Assembly (NCBI GenBank): GCA_049366695.1
Contig: JBMNCR010000056.1
Location: 1 to 64,000, forward strand
Source: JBMNCR01 sp049366695
GTDB lineage: Bacteria; Bacillota; Clostridia; Eubacteriales; Alkalibacteraceae
DNA length: 64,000 nucleotides
Direction of reading: 5' to 3'
In this document: positions 16,044 to 25,124 of the stretch, in pieces
Layout of the letters: each line of letters starts with the position of its first letter
Numbering within the stretch: the stretch's first letter is position 1
Notes under the pieces: model-generated
The model's input: only the letters and a program-made list of their open reading frames with translations
What the model was told of the DNA's origin: nothing
The model's database searches: none
Position numbers and translations under genes: made by a program

Positions 16044-18992
16044 TTGTCTTATCTAAATAATGTTATAACTAGAGTATTTACAAAAAAACTTGAAGAGGAT
16101 AAATCAATTACAGTGTATGATTTATTTAAATGGAAAACTGTAGATGTGTTTATGAAAAACTGGAAAACAGGAAAAGTTATAGCAGATATGAAAGAGCTGG
16201 AATTTCCACAAGATTATAGCCAGACTGCTTGTAATATTATTGCAACAAAGTATTTTAGAAAAGCAGGTGTAACCAATCAAGTAGGTTATGAAAGAAGTAT
16301 GAAGGAAGTTGCACATAGGTTAGTATCTTTTTGGATAGATGCACTTAAAGAAGAAGGTATTATTAAAAGTAAAGAAGCCTATAGCATTCTATATGATGAG
16401 TTAGTCTTTAGCTTGTTAAGTCAAATGTGGGCTCCCAATTCGCCTCAATGGTTTAATACAGGGTTAAACAATACTTATGGTATAAAAGGTAGTACAGACG
16501 ATTTATTTTATTACGATGAAAAATTAGGTAAGACAGTTAAGAGTAAAGATAGATATACTAGAACCCAAGCATCCGCATGTTTTATATTGTCTATACAAGA
16601 TAAATTGTTAGGAGAACACTCTATTTCTGAACAATATGTTAGTGAGACAAAGCTATTTAAGGGTGGTTCAGGTGTAGGAACAAATTTTTCTTCTATAAGG
16701 GCTATTGATGAGACATTATCTAATGGTGGGAATTCTTCAGGCATGATGAGCTTTTTGCAAGGGTTAGATAAAAATGCTGGTGCAATAAAATCAGGTGGAA
16801 CTACAAGAAGAGCAGCAAAAATGGTGATTAACGATATTGATCATCCTGAGATAGAGAGCTTTATTACTTGGAAAGCAAAAGAAGAAAAAAAAGTAAGAGA
16901 TTTAGGTAAAATGGGATATGATACTTCTATGGAAGGAGAGGCGTATTATACAGTTGGTGGTCAAAATAGTAATAATTCAGTAAGACTGAATAAAATATTT
17001 ATGGATAAAGTCACTAATTTGATTGATAATCCTGATGAAGAAATTGAACTTACAGGAAGAGTAGATAAAAATATCAATAAAAAAGTTAAAGTAAAACATT
17101 TATGGGATTTAATAAACAAATCAGCATGGGAATGTGCAGATCCTGGTTTGCAATTTGACGATCTGTTTAATTATTGGAATACATGTCCTGCTGGAGAAGA
17201 CGGAAAAATTGGTGCAAAGCATAATAGGATTAATGCTACAAATCCGTGCTCTGAATATGCATTTTTAGATGATACTGCATGTAATTTAGCATCTATAAAC
17301 GTATATAAGTTTTATGATAATACAGTACAAAATTTTAAAGTAGAAGAGTATACTCACTTGATTAGTATTATTCAGCTGATTTTAGAAGCTTCAATTTATT
17401 GGGGGCAATTCCCTACAGAAGATATTGCAAGAAAAAGTTATATGTTTAGAACAACAGGGTTAGGTTTAGCAAACACATCCTCACTATTGTTGGCATTAGG
17501 GATTCCATATGATTCTGAAGAGAGTAGAGCATTAGTTGCATCTCTATGTGGGATTATGACTGGTACTTCGTATTGTGTATCTGCTTTAATGGCGCAACTA
17601 GTTGGTTCATTTGAAAAGTATGATATAAATAAAGAATACATGTTAAAGGTTATAAGAAATCATGCAAGAATAGCTGGTTTATTAGATGATGAATATGAAG
17701 ATATAGATTATAAACCTTTAAAAGTTAATCATGAAGTTTTACATAAATTGAATTTAAATAAAATTAGTGAAGAATTAAAAAATTCCTGGGATAATGCGCT
17801 AAAATATGGTGAGATCAGTGGATATAGAAATGCTCAAGTTAGTGTTATTGCTCCCACAGGGACCATATCACTGGCTATGGATTGTGGTGCTACATCTATA
17901 GAACCATTTTATAGTCATATAGTTTTTAAACAATTGATTGGTGGAGGAAGTTTAGAAATAGTTAACCCGGTTTTAAAAGTTGCGTTAGAAAATTTAGGTT
18001 ACAAAGATAATGAGATTGAAGTTATTATTAATTATATCATTGAGAAAACTGAAGATGGAAGAATGAAAAATGATTCTGTTCATGGGGCCCCTTATCTAAA
18101 AGAGGAACATTATAAGATTTTTGATACTGCTAATATGATTGAACCTCAAGGTCACGTTTTAATGGTATCTTCGATAACTCCGTTGATTAGTGGATCAGTT
18201 TCAAAAACTGTTAATTTACCAAATAATGCTACTATTTCAGATGTAGATAAAATTCACAGGTTAGCATGGGAAACTGGAAGTAAAGCGATAGCTATATATA
18301 GAGATGGATGTAAGGTTTGCCAACCTTTGTCTTCTGGTATCAATGTTGATAAAGAAAAAAAATTGGAAGATTACACATATGAAGAATTGCTTGATTATAG
18401 TCTTAATTGTGTCAAACATGTGCCAAATAGAAAAAGACCAGGTGGGATGAGATTAAGTCGTACTCATGCCGCAAAAATTGGTGATATAGAGTTATATATT
18501 ACAATTGGTTTTTATGAAGATGGAAGTATGGCAGAGGTATTTGTATCTACTGATAAAGAAGGTACTGTGGTAAAAGGTTTGTTGGCGTCATTATCTAAAT
18601 CTTTATCAAATATGTTGCAATATAATATACCTCCGAAGGAAATATCAAGGTTACTAAGAGGTCAACAATTTGAACCTTCAGGTTTTGTATCTAGGCATCC
18701 TTATATTAAATATGCTTCATCCATATCAGATTTATTAAGTAAAATAATTGATATAGAACTTGGAGATTTTACTCGATGTCAAGTTAAACCTGAGACATTC
18801 TATCGTGTTAATAATTTTAATAATAAAGAAGTAACTGTTACTGTGGAAAACAGTAAACAAATTTCCGTTGAAGATGTTGAAGGAGAAAGAATATACGGTG
18901 AATCTTGTTCAAGTTGTGGAGGAAATAGATTAGTTAAAAATGGTACTTGTAAAGTATGTTTGGACTGTGGGACAACTACTGGATGCAGCTAA
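16044..18992 (+). CDS. nrdJ: Adenosylcobalamin-dependent (class II) ribonucleotide reductase
   Basis: Reduces ribonucleotides to deoxyribonucleotides with a B12-derived radical, without oxygen or a separate radical subunit. The 982-residue chain shows ASACFILSIQD (first active-site Cys, about residue 177), FKGGSGVGTNFSSIRA, and NPCSEYAFLDDTACN near residue 400 with the radical and redox cysteines. SVIAPTGTISLAMDCGATSIEP follows. The C-terminus CSSCGGNRLVKNGTCKVC carries the thioredoxin-type shuttle cysteines. The start is TTG at 16044 with AAGGAGG 6 bases upstream; no better ATG exists. No cobalamin riboswitch is recognised upstream. Preceded by a terminator, so transcribed on its own. Confidence 0.95.
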   Translation: MSYLNNVITRVFTKKLEEDKSITVYDLFKWKTVDVFMKNWKTGKVIADMKELEFPQDYSQTACNIIATKYFRKAGVTNQVGYERSMKEVAHRLVSFWIDALKEEGIIKSKEAYSILYDELVFSLLSQMWAPNSPQWFNTGLNNTYGIKGSTDDLFYYDEKLGKTVKSKDRYTRTQASACFILSIQDKLLGEHSISEQYVSETKLFKGGSGVGTNFSSIRAIDETLSNGGNSSGMMSFLQGLDKNAGAIKSGGTTRRAAKMVINDIDHPEIESFITWKAKEEKKVRDLGKMGYDTSMEGEAYYTVGGQNSNNSVRLNKIFMDKVTNLIDNPDEEIELTGRVDKNINKKVKVKHLWDLINKSAWECADPGLQFDDLFNYWNTCPAGEDGKIGAKHNRINATNPCSEYAFLDDTACNLASINVYKFYDNTVQNFKVEEYTHLISIIQLILEASIYWGQFPTEDIARKSYMFRTTGLGLANTSSLLLALGIPYDSEESRALVASLCGIMTGTSYCVSALMAQLVGSFEKYDINKEYMLKVIRNHARIAGLLDDEYEDIDYKPLKVNHEVLHKLNLNKISEELKNSWDNALKYGEISGYRNAQVSVIAPTGTISLAMDCGATSIEPFYSHIVFKQLIGGGSLEIVNPVLKVALENLGYKDNEIEVIINYIIEKTEDGRMKNDSVHGAPYLKEEHYKIFDTANMIEPQGHVLMVSSITPLISGSVSKTVNLPNNATISDVDKIHRLAWETGSKAIAIYRDGCKVCQPLSSGINVDKEKKLEDYTYEELLDYSLNCVKHVPNRKRPGGMRLSRTHAAKIGDIELYITIGFYEDGSMAEVFVSTDKEGTVVKGLLASLSKSLSNMLQYNIPPKEISRLLRGQQFEPSGFVSRHPYIKYASSISDLLSKIIDIELGDFTRCQVKPETFYRVNNFNNKEVTVTVENSKQISVEDVEGERIYGESCSSCGGNRLVKNGTCKVCLDCGTTTGCS

Positions 18993-19129
18993 TGATATAA
19001 AACAATTAAGGGATTATAGTAAGGTAAGCCTATGAAAAGTGAATAAATCTAGTAGGTTATAATAGATTTTATAATGTAGTTGAGAATATTTTTAATCAAA
19101 CACAAATACGCTTTTGTTAATAATTATGG

Positions 19130-19216
19130 AAAGAAATAAAAGACAACCTAATTTTTTCAAACTCGCTAAGCTCAATCAGTGAAAAAATCTTGACGGTTAT
19201 CTTTTATTTCTTTTTA
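19130..19216. repeat. Large imperfect hairpin downstream of nrdJ
   Basis: Arms starting AAAGAAATAAAAGACAACC and ending GGTTATCTTTTATTTCTTT pair almost completely over 19 bases; TTTTTTCA / TGAAAAAA pair further in, and the apex holds ACTCGCTAAGCTC. T-rich at the 3' end, so it could end the nrdJ transcript about 140 bases past the stop, but its size suggests a dispersed repeat element. Confidence 0.6.
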
Positions 19217-19368
19217 ATTTAACGACGCTATTATTTGTTTATTGTTTAAAAATACACTAAATAGTTATTTGCTTTGATCATAGTTTATGTTTATTAAGAT
19301 TTGTAAAAACTGATGGTGAAAGTATAGATATAGGCTTAAGAAAGTTAGGTAAAGAAAAAAGCAGATAT

Positions 19369-20238
19369 CTAATTTTGTTTTTGTTGATATTTTATGATAT
19401 TGTCGATTATAATTTTATCAGAATCGGTAAAATTTCCATAGACTTTTTTAGTTTTTTGATAATTTGATAGTTCAAGTATATTTCTGTTTGAAGTTTTTAT
19501 CCATTTATTATATTTGAAGTTATTCCATGCAATTAGTTTGGGAATATACGTAAATATGTATAACCCATGTTTTGATATAATTAATGGAGGATATTTTTTA
19601 TTTATAATTATCATAAAAAAACCATTGAGGTACATAGTTATTAGAGAAAGTGTATGGGAGCTATTAATAAAAAATTCATTTATACCCACTTCAATGATAA
19701 ATAAGAATATTATGAAGAAATAAGATAGAAAAAATAATGATCCACCTACAATAAAGATTTTATCAGTTAGATTTTCAATATAACTTTTAGTCTTTGCATC
19801 ATTTTGTTGTGAATAGTAAATGGTATCCTTACTTACATTGTTTAAAGTAAATACAAATTTAATACAATAGAATATACTATATATAGTTGAGGTGGTAATA
19901 AGTATAAAGTCTACATAGTCAATAATTTGATATGCTGATATATTCAAGATGAAATTAGATAATAAAACAATGAAGAAAGCATTCACGATTGCAATAATGA
20001 TTAAAAGGGATTTATTCATATGATAAATCTCATTAAACCTTGCACTTAACTCTTTTGGTTCTCCCATAGATAATATGGATTTCCGTATTGCATCATTTTC
20101 TTCCATTCCTTGTTCAATTTTTTCTTCTACTAAAGATTGTATGTGATCATATATTTCAGAGCTAATATCTTCATGTAAATCAGTATTTAATACAGATTGC
20201 AAAATAAGTTCAATATATTGGTCGATTTCTTTACTCAT
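19369..20238 (-). CDS. HAAS-domain membrane protein (DUF1700-like)
   Basis: The 289-residue protein begins with a soluble HAAS-type segment (IDQYIELILQSVLNTDLHED to about residue 70, including MGEPKELSARF), followed by about four membrane helices (near residues 77-99, 104-124, 159-185, 192-212). HAAS proteins are normally encoded next to a PadR regulator, as here, and are often the regulated partner; their membrane function is unclear. Start and PadR stop overlap in ATGA, so translation is coupled. Confidence 0.72.
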   Translation of the reverse strand: MSKEIDQYIELILQSVLNTDLHEDISSEIYDHIQSLVEEKIEQGMEENDAIRKSILSMGEPKELSARFNEIYHMNKSLLIIIAIVNAFFIVLLSNFILNISAYQIIDYVDFILITTSTIYSIFYCIKFVFTLNNVSKDTIYYSQQNDAKTKSYIENLTDKIFIVGGSLFFLSYFFIIFLFIIEVGINEFFINSSHTLSLITMYLNGFFMIIINKKYPPLIISKHGLYIFTYIPKLIAWNNFKYNKWIKTSNRNILELSNYQKTKKVYGNFTDSDKIIIDNIIKYQQKQN

Positions 20239-20561
20239 AATGTACCCCCTAAAAGTCTATTCATAGAATTACTAAAAACAATCCAATCTTTTTCAAGTTT
20301 TTTTACCTCTCGCAATCCTTTATTTGTGATTTCATAGTATTTTCTTTTTCTTTTATCTTGTTTCCAATAGGATCTAATATATTCTTTTTTTTCCATGCTG
20401 TGTAGTATAGGATATAAACTTCCTTCTTTCCATTTAAAAGTATTATTAGATTTTTCAGTAATTGTTTTAATCATTTGATAGCCATACATAGGTTCTTTTT
20501 CTAACATTTTTAATATTAATATTATAGAACTTCCTTTTAATAGTTCTTTATTTTCAATCAT
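20235..20561 (-). CDS. PadR-family transcriptional regulator
   Basis: A 108-residue winged-helix protein: LLKGSSIILILKMLEKEPMY leads into the helix-turn-helix, KEGSLYPILHSMEKKEYIRS is the recognition helix and wing, and KRKYYEITNKGLREVK is the typical PadR wing and dimerisation start. GAGGTGAT precedes the ATG at 20561. Two nested palindromes overlap its own promoter, consistent with autoregulation together with the HAAS gene. Confidence 0.9.
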   Translation of the reverse strand: MIENKELLKGSSIILILKMLEKEPMYGYQMIKTITEKSNNTFKWKEGSLYPILHSMEKKEYIRSYWKQDKRKRKYYEITNKGLREVKKLEKDWIVFSNSMNRLLGGTL

Positions 20562-20575
20562 ATTATCACCTCATA

Positions 20576-20631
20576 CATAGAATATCTATGCATAGAATAA
20601 CATAGTATTGTTGTATTTACAATACTATGTT
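20576..20631 (-). promoter_or_regulatory. Candidate PadR operators and promoter
   Basis: Two inverted repeats: CATAGA-ATA-TCTATG (20576-20590) and AACATAGTATTG-9-CAATACTATGTT (20599-20610, 20620-20631), both built on CATAG/CTATG half-sites. On the minus strand TTGTAA-17-TATTCT can be read as a promoter lying across them, just before padR. Confidence 0.6.
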
Positions 20632-20810
20632 AAGAATGTAATAACTTAGATATGTGAATTTAAAAAATCTAAATATTTGTACTAAAGTATATATTAAAAA
20701 AAACTATCCATATCTTTACTATTGTAGTAAAATAGGCTTTATGAGGTTTTGTTAAAGAATGTAAGTTATGATATTCAATTGATTTAAGTTTATAGAAGTA
20801 GGTGATAGTT

Positions 20811-21977
20811 ATGGATAGTAATATTTATCGTTTAAAATATTTAGAAAAAGAGATTATACTTATTGCTACAGCCCATGTTTCCAAAAACAGTGCAAAGGAA
20901 GTATATGATGTAATTACAAATGAAAAACCTGATTCAGTATGTATAGAACTAGATGAGCAAAGATACAAATCTTTAAAAGAAAAGGATAAATGGAAAAATA
21001 CTAATATTATTAAGATAATAAAAGAAAAAAAAGTTGGATTGATGTTTACTAATATTCTTTTATCAAATTATCAACGAAAAATTGCTGAACAGTTTAATAT
21101 TAATGCTGGAGAAGAGATGATTCAAGGGATTAAATCGTGTGAGGAGATTGGGTCAAATTTAGTATTAGCTGATAGAGAAATCCAAACTACTTTTTTAAGA
21201 GTATGGAGAGGAGTATCATTTTGGGGAAAACTTAAGCTGATTTTTAGTATAATGTTTAGCTTGATAGATGATGAAGAGATAACTGAGGAAGATTTAGAAA
21301 AAATGAAAGAAGAAGATATGCTGAATTCTGCATTATCAGAATTATCGAAGAATTTTCCTGGATTAAAAAAATATTTGGTTGATGAAAGGGATCAGTATTT
21401 AGCAAATAGGATCAAGAATGCTCCTGGAAATAAAATTGTTGCTGTTCTTGGTGCAGCTCATGTTCCTGGTATTAAAAAGGAGATATTTAAGGAGCAAGAT
21501 CTAGATGAAATTTCTACTATACCTCCAAAGTCTGTGTTATCAAAGGCTATAGGATGGGTTATACCAGTTTTAATAGTGGTTTTTATTGCTTCAACATTTA
21601 GTATTGATAAAATTTCTGGATTTTCACAAATGAAAAGTTGGATTTTGTGGAACAGTAGTCTTTCTGCTTTAGGAGCATTTATTGCATTTGGACATCCGTT
21701 ATCGATAATTACGGCATTTATTGTAGCTCCTATCAGTTCTTTAAATCCTTTATTAGCAGCAGGATGGTTTGCAGGATTAACGGAAGCTAATTATAGAAAA
21801 CCAAAGGTAGATGATTTTGAAAAATTATCAAAAGATTTATATTCATTCAAAGGATTATGGAAAAATAAAGTGACTAGAGTGATGTTAGTTGTAATATTTG
21901 CTAATATTGGTAGTGTAGCAGGTACCTGGATTAGTGGAATAAATATTTTTAATACTTTTATGAATACTTTTTTTTAA
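20811..21977 (+). CDS. TraB/GumN-family membrane protein
   Basis: The 388-residue protein has an N-terminal TraB domain (IILIATAHVSKNSAKEV at 13-29, DSVCIELDEQRY, LVLADREIQTT, and VVAVLGAAHVPGIKKE-type motif near residue 217) with the two conserved histidines and the glutamate expected of the fold. The C-terminal part has about three to four membrane helices. The enterococcal namesake shuts down pheromone activity; the role in other bacteria is not established. I start at 20811, with AGGTGA 5 bases upstream, not at the GTG at 20802. A terminator shared with the next, convergent gene follows. Confidence 0.8.
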   Translation: MDSNIYRLKYLEKEIILIATAHVSKNSAKEVYDVITNEKPDSVCIELDEQRYKSLKEKDKWKNTNIIKIIKEKKVGLMFTNILLSNYQRKIAEQFNINAGEEMIQGIKSCEEIGSNLVLADREIQTTFLRVWRGVSFWGKLKLIFSIMFSLIDDEEITEEDLEKMKEEDMLNSALSELSKNFPGLKKYLVDERDQYLANRIKNAPGNKIVAVLGAAHVPGIKKEIFKEQDLDEISTIPPKSVLSKAIGWVIPVLIVVFIASTFSIDKISGFSQMKSWILWNSSLSALGAFIAFGHPLSIITAFIVAPISSLNPLLAAGWFAGLTEANYRKPKVDDFEKLSKDLYSFKGLWKNKVTRVMLVVIFANIGSVAGTWISGINIFNTFMNTFF

Positions 21978-21990
21978 TAGTATAAATGAA

Positions 21991-22018
21991 AAAAGAGGAC
22001 GGAATATTATCCTCTTTT
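21991..22018. terminator. Bidirectional terminator
   Basis: 9-bp stem AAAAGAGGA / TCCTCTTTT (21991-21999, 22010-22018) between convergent genes. The right arm overlaps the stop codon of the pyrophosphohydrolase gene (22017-22019). Confidence 0.8.
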
Positions 22019-22331
22019 ATTCTTCTACTTTTTCAAGAAATATCTTGTCATTAAAGGAACCTCTTGATTTGCGTTTTTTCATTTTCAAGTAATCAATATG
22101 CAGAGGTTCAAATCCTTTAAATTTTATTAAAGCATCTAATACTTCGTAGATATCCGCAAGTTCTTCTTCATTATTAGATATCCTAAATTCTTCAATTTCT
22201 TCAATGACTTTATTAAGAAGAGCTTCATTGTATTCATTATCAGATAACTTTCTAGTATCACATTTTCTTCCGCTTTCCTTGATTATTTGAGGAATACCAT
22301 CTCGTACAAGTTTATTATATGACTTTGACAT
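22017..22331 (-). CDS. MazG-like nucleoside triphosphate pyrophosphohydrolase
   Basis: A 104-residue all-helical protein starting SKSYNKLVRDGIPQIIKESG, with LLNKVIEEIEEF and ELADIYEVLDALI, which supply the ExxE...ExxD-type metal-binding acidic residues of the MazG/HisE superfamily. Such proteins are usually annotated phosphoribosyl-ATP pyrophosphohydrolase-like but are thought to clean up abnormal NTPs; there are no histidine genes here. Start at 22331 is set by AGAGGTGA; the GTG at 22340 would be a short extension. Confidence 0.8.
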   Translation of the reverse strand: MSKSYNKLVRDGIPQIIKESGRKCDTRKLSDNEYNEALLNKVIEEIEEFRISNNEEELADIYEVLDALIKFKGFEPLHIDYLKMKKRKSRGSFNDKIFLEKVEE

Positions 22332-22465
22332 AAATATCACCTCTTAGATTATTATTACTTTTATTTACATCTTAATGCAAAGAATCGAAAATGAAAAGAA
22401 ATATTTTAGTTTTCATGTTATAATTATTAATGTTTATAAATTTAACTAATGGAGATGGGAATTAA

Positions 22466-23284
22466 TTGAATACATACTACTTTCATAATGGATGTTTAAA
22501 AAAAGAAAATATACCAACGACTACGTCAATACCTGAAAATTCAGTATATGAAGTACTTAAAATTATTAACGGAAAACCATTATTTTTTGAAGATCATATG
22601 ATTAGGTTTAAGAAATCGATAAATAAAACAGGCAATATTTTTGATATGCCTGAAAAAGAAGTGCTTAATGAAATTGTTTTTTTATGTGATGCAAATAAAG
22701 TCTTTGACACTAATATTCGTGTTATATATATTCCTGTTGAAAATGAAGAGGCTTTTGATTTCGTTGTATACTTTACTGATAGCTTTAGGAAATCATCATT
22801 TGAAGAACAAAATGGAATAAAAGTTGAAACTGTTCAAATTGAAAGGAATAATCCGAATATAAAAACAATAGGAGAATCATATAATAATAAGATTCAGGAT
22901 AAAAAAAAATCTAATGTTTTTGAGTTTTTATTAGTGAATAATGATGGAGAAATAACTGAGGGGAGTAGATCTAATGTTTTTTTTATAAAAGATAATGTGA
23001 TTTATACACCCCATTCAAAAAACATTTTACTGGGAGTAACTAGAAAGCAAATACTAGAAATATGCAATAGTAAAGATATAAACATTACGTATCATAATAT
23101 TAAATTAGAGGAAGCTTATAAAATGGATGCAGCATTTATCTCTAGTACTTCAATTGGTGTTGTTCCTATAGCATCAATTAACGAGAAGGTATATAATACT
23201 AATAATAGTATTGTTAAGATGTTACAGGATGAATATGGAGAACTTGTCGAAAAATATATAAAAAGTTTTGTACTTGATATATGA
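22466..23284 (+). CDS. Class IV PLP-dependent aminotransferase
   Basis: A 272-residue fold-type IV enzyme of the branched-chain aminotransferase / D-amino acid aminotransferase / aminodeoxychorismate lyase group. The Schiff-base lysine is probably in NPNIKTIGES (about residue 134); EITEGSRSNVFFI near 170 and GVTRKQILEICN near 191 are the cofactor-binding strand and turn. The substrate cannot be told from sequence: the usual KxxNY after the lysine is altered. TTG start with GGAGATGGG upstream. Overlaps the next gene by 4 bases (ATGA). Confidence 0.82.
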   Translation: MNTYYFHNGCLKKENIPTTTSIPENSVYEVLKIINGKPLFFEDHMIRFKKSINKTGNIFDMPEKEVLNEIVFLCDANKVFDTNIRVIYIPVENEEAFDFVVYFTDSFRKSSFEEQNGIKVETVQIERNNPNIKTIGESYNNKIQDKKKSNVFEFLLVNNDGEITEGSRSNVFFIKDNVIYTPHSKNILLGVTRKQILEICNSKDINITYHNIKLEEAYKMDAAFISSTSIGVVPIASINEKVYNTNNSIVKMLQDEYGELVEKYIKSFVLDI

Positions 23285-23985
23285 TATGTATAGTTTCTGA
23301 AGAAATTAGCAATATAGCATTTCAAAATCTAAAAAAAATAACAAATAATATTATTAGAATAAAAAAGTATATGGGTGTATATCCAGCAATAAGCGCTCAT
23401 GTAGATATTCAATGCTTTAATATAGAAAAGAATTCATTATTGGTTCATCCTTTGTTAGATAAAAAAACATTAGATGAAATCAAGGAAAACAATATTAAGG
23501 TTATTATGGGAAAAAGTATTGTAGGTGAGAAATATCCTGAAAATATTGCATATAATGCTGTAAGGGTTGGCAACTTAGTTTTACACAATACAAACTATAC
23601 TGATTCCGTACTAAAAGAAGAAGCATTGCTTAGAGGGTACAAGTTAATTAATGTAAAGCAAGGATATACGAAATGTTCAGTTTTAGTAATCGATAATAAT
23701 TCAATAATTACCTCAGATAGTGGTATAGCTGATGTAGCTATGAAAAATAATATAGAAGTATTATTGGTAGATAGGGGAAATATTGAGTTGCAAGGACTAA
23801 ACTATGGGTTTATTGGCGGTGCTAGTGGTACCAATGAAGAAAATGGGATCATAGCTTTTAATGGAAATATTAAATTGCATCCTAATTATAACGAAATTAA
23901 TGAATTTATAAATGGAAAAGGTTTTGAGCATATTTCATTAATTGAGGGAAAATTATTTGATATAGGTAGTATATTTTTTATTTAA
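23281..23985 (+). CDS. DUF6873-type GME-fold protein
   Basis: A 234-residue protein that I recognise as the family related to guanidino-group-modifying enzymes (pentein fold), with GVYPAISAHVDIQ near residue 37, VKQGYTKCSVLVIDNNSIITSDSG at about 122-146 and YGFIGGASGTNEENGIIAFNG near 180. Function is unknown. It is translationally coupled to the class IV aminotransferase, suggesting a joint pathway. Its stop overlaps the stop of the convergent DUF4363 gene by 4 bases. Confidence 0.65.
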   Translation: MICIVSEEISNIAFQNLKKITNNIIRIKKYMGVYPAISAHVDIQCFNIEKNSLLVHPLLDKKTLDEIKENNIKVIMGKSIVGEKYPENIAYNAVRVGNLVLHNTNYTDSVLKEEALLRGYKLINVKQGYTKCSVLVIDNNSIITSDSGIADVAMKNNIEVLLVDRGNIELQGLNYGFIGGASGTNEENGIIAFNGNIKLHPNYNEINEFINGKGFEHISLIEGKLFDIGSIFFI

Positions 23986-24362
23986 AAGACATTTTGCATA
24001 TTAACTTTTTCTTTTATATAAACATGTTCTAGATAAAAAATAAGTGTGGAAAGTTCTGTAAGTGAAAAATCTTTATTTTTGTTTATGATAAACTGTTGAG
24101 ACTTAACTAACGATTTTTCAATGTTATCTAATTCCTCATGCTCAATAACTAACTTCCATAATTTAACAGTAAGCTCCCATCTCTCGCTGAAGATTTCAAG
24201 TTTTTTTTCAGCTTCAGACCAATTATCTTTACGAATATCTTCTGTAATACTAGTAATTTCAGTACTATAATTGTTTGAGGTATTTTCTATATAATAATAA
24301 ATTAATACACTACAAATTATAACTAAAACAATAATTATCAATGAAACTAATAATATTCTCAT
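23982..24362 (-). CDS. DUF4363 membrane-anchored protein
   Basis: A 126-residue protein with one N-terminal membrane anchor (about residues 4-27) and an outside helical domain (WSEAEKKLEIFSERW, WKLVIEHEELDNIEKSL). This matches DUF4363, which in Clostridia and Bacilli is encoded after a DUF421 gene, as here, with start and stop overlapping in ATGA. Function unknown; probably a partner of the DUF421 protein. Confidence 0.78.
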   Translation of the reverse strand: MRILLVSLIIIVLVIICSVLIYYYIENTSNNYSTEITSITEDIRKDNWSEAEKKLEIFSERWELTVKLWKLVIEHEELDNIEKSLVKSQQFIINKNKDFSLTELSTLIFYLEHVYIKEKVNMQNVF

Positions 24363-24991
24363 TTATTATTTTCCTTTCGATGAAAAAATAATTTGTTATT
24401 ATCTACATATGCAAGAAATATATCTTTATCAGAAGTAATTCCTTGATTTTTAAATTCATTATCTAACCATTCTTCTGATATATTCCATTGCTTTAAGTTT
24501 TTGTATACTCGTTCTCCATCAGCAATTACTGTTATAGGAAGTGATTTATCATCTTTTGTAAGGATACTGACTTGTCCGTTTGTTTCAAAAATAATGTACT
24601 CAAGTTCATGAAGTTTTGGGTATCCTTTAGTTCGTAACTGTTCATTCAAGTCACTTATGCTTATTCTTAACTTTTTCATTTCTTTTTCTTGTAATATGCC
24701 ACCTTTAAGTACAATAGAAGGTTTGCCACATATAATTTTTCTTGCTAAATTACTTTTTAAAATTAGAAAAGTGATTACTGCTTCTAGAAAGAGTATAGTA
24801 AATATAGGAATAAGTCCATTGAATAATGGTATGTCAATACTTTCTAAGGGAGCTGTAGCAATTTCAGCAATCATAATCGTAATTACTAATTCGTTTGGTT
24901 GCATTTCTCCTACTTGTCGTTTACCCATTAATCTAATTACTATGAATACCATTAAGTATATAATTATGACTCTTATAAAGATTATTAGCAT
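24359..24991 (-). CDS. DUF421 (YetF-like) membrane protein
   Basis: A 210-residue protein with three N-terminal membrane helices (near 2-19, 31-48, 58-76), RLMGKRQVGEMQPNELVITI between the first two, and a cytoplasmic domain with GKPSIVLKGGILQEKEMKKL and SDLNEQLRTKGYPKLHELEY, the standard DUF421 landmarks. YetF is linked to spore membranes in Bacillus, but the molecular role is not known. Leads a two-gene unit with DUF4363. Confidence 0.88.
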   Translation of the reverse strand: MLIIFIRVIIIYLMVFIVIRLMGKRQVGEMQPNELVITIMIAEIATAPLESIDIPLFNGLIPIFTILFLEAVITFLILKSNLARKIICGKPSIVLKGGILQEKEMKKLRISISDLNEQLRTKGYPKLHELEYIIFETNGQVSILTKDDKSLPITVIADGERVYKNLKQWNISEEWLDNEFKNQGITSDKDIFLAYVDNNKLFFHRKENNK

Positions 24992-25124
24992 TATAATGCT
25001 CCTTAAATATATTTCTATTAAATTTATTATGTACTACTAATAATAATTAATTCTTTATTTAACTAGTTTTAAATCTATTATATTTTGGTATTATATATAC
25101 AAATAGCTTAATTAGGAGGTAATT

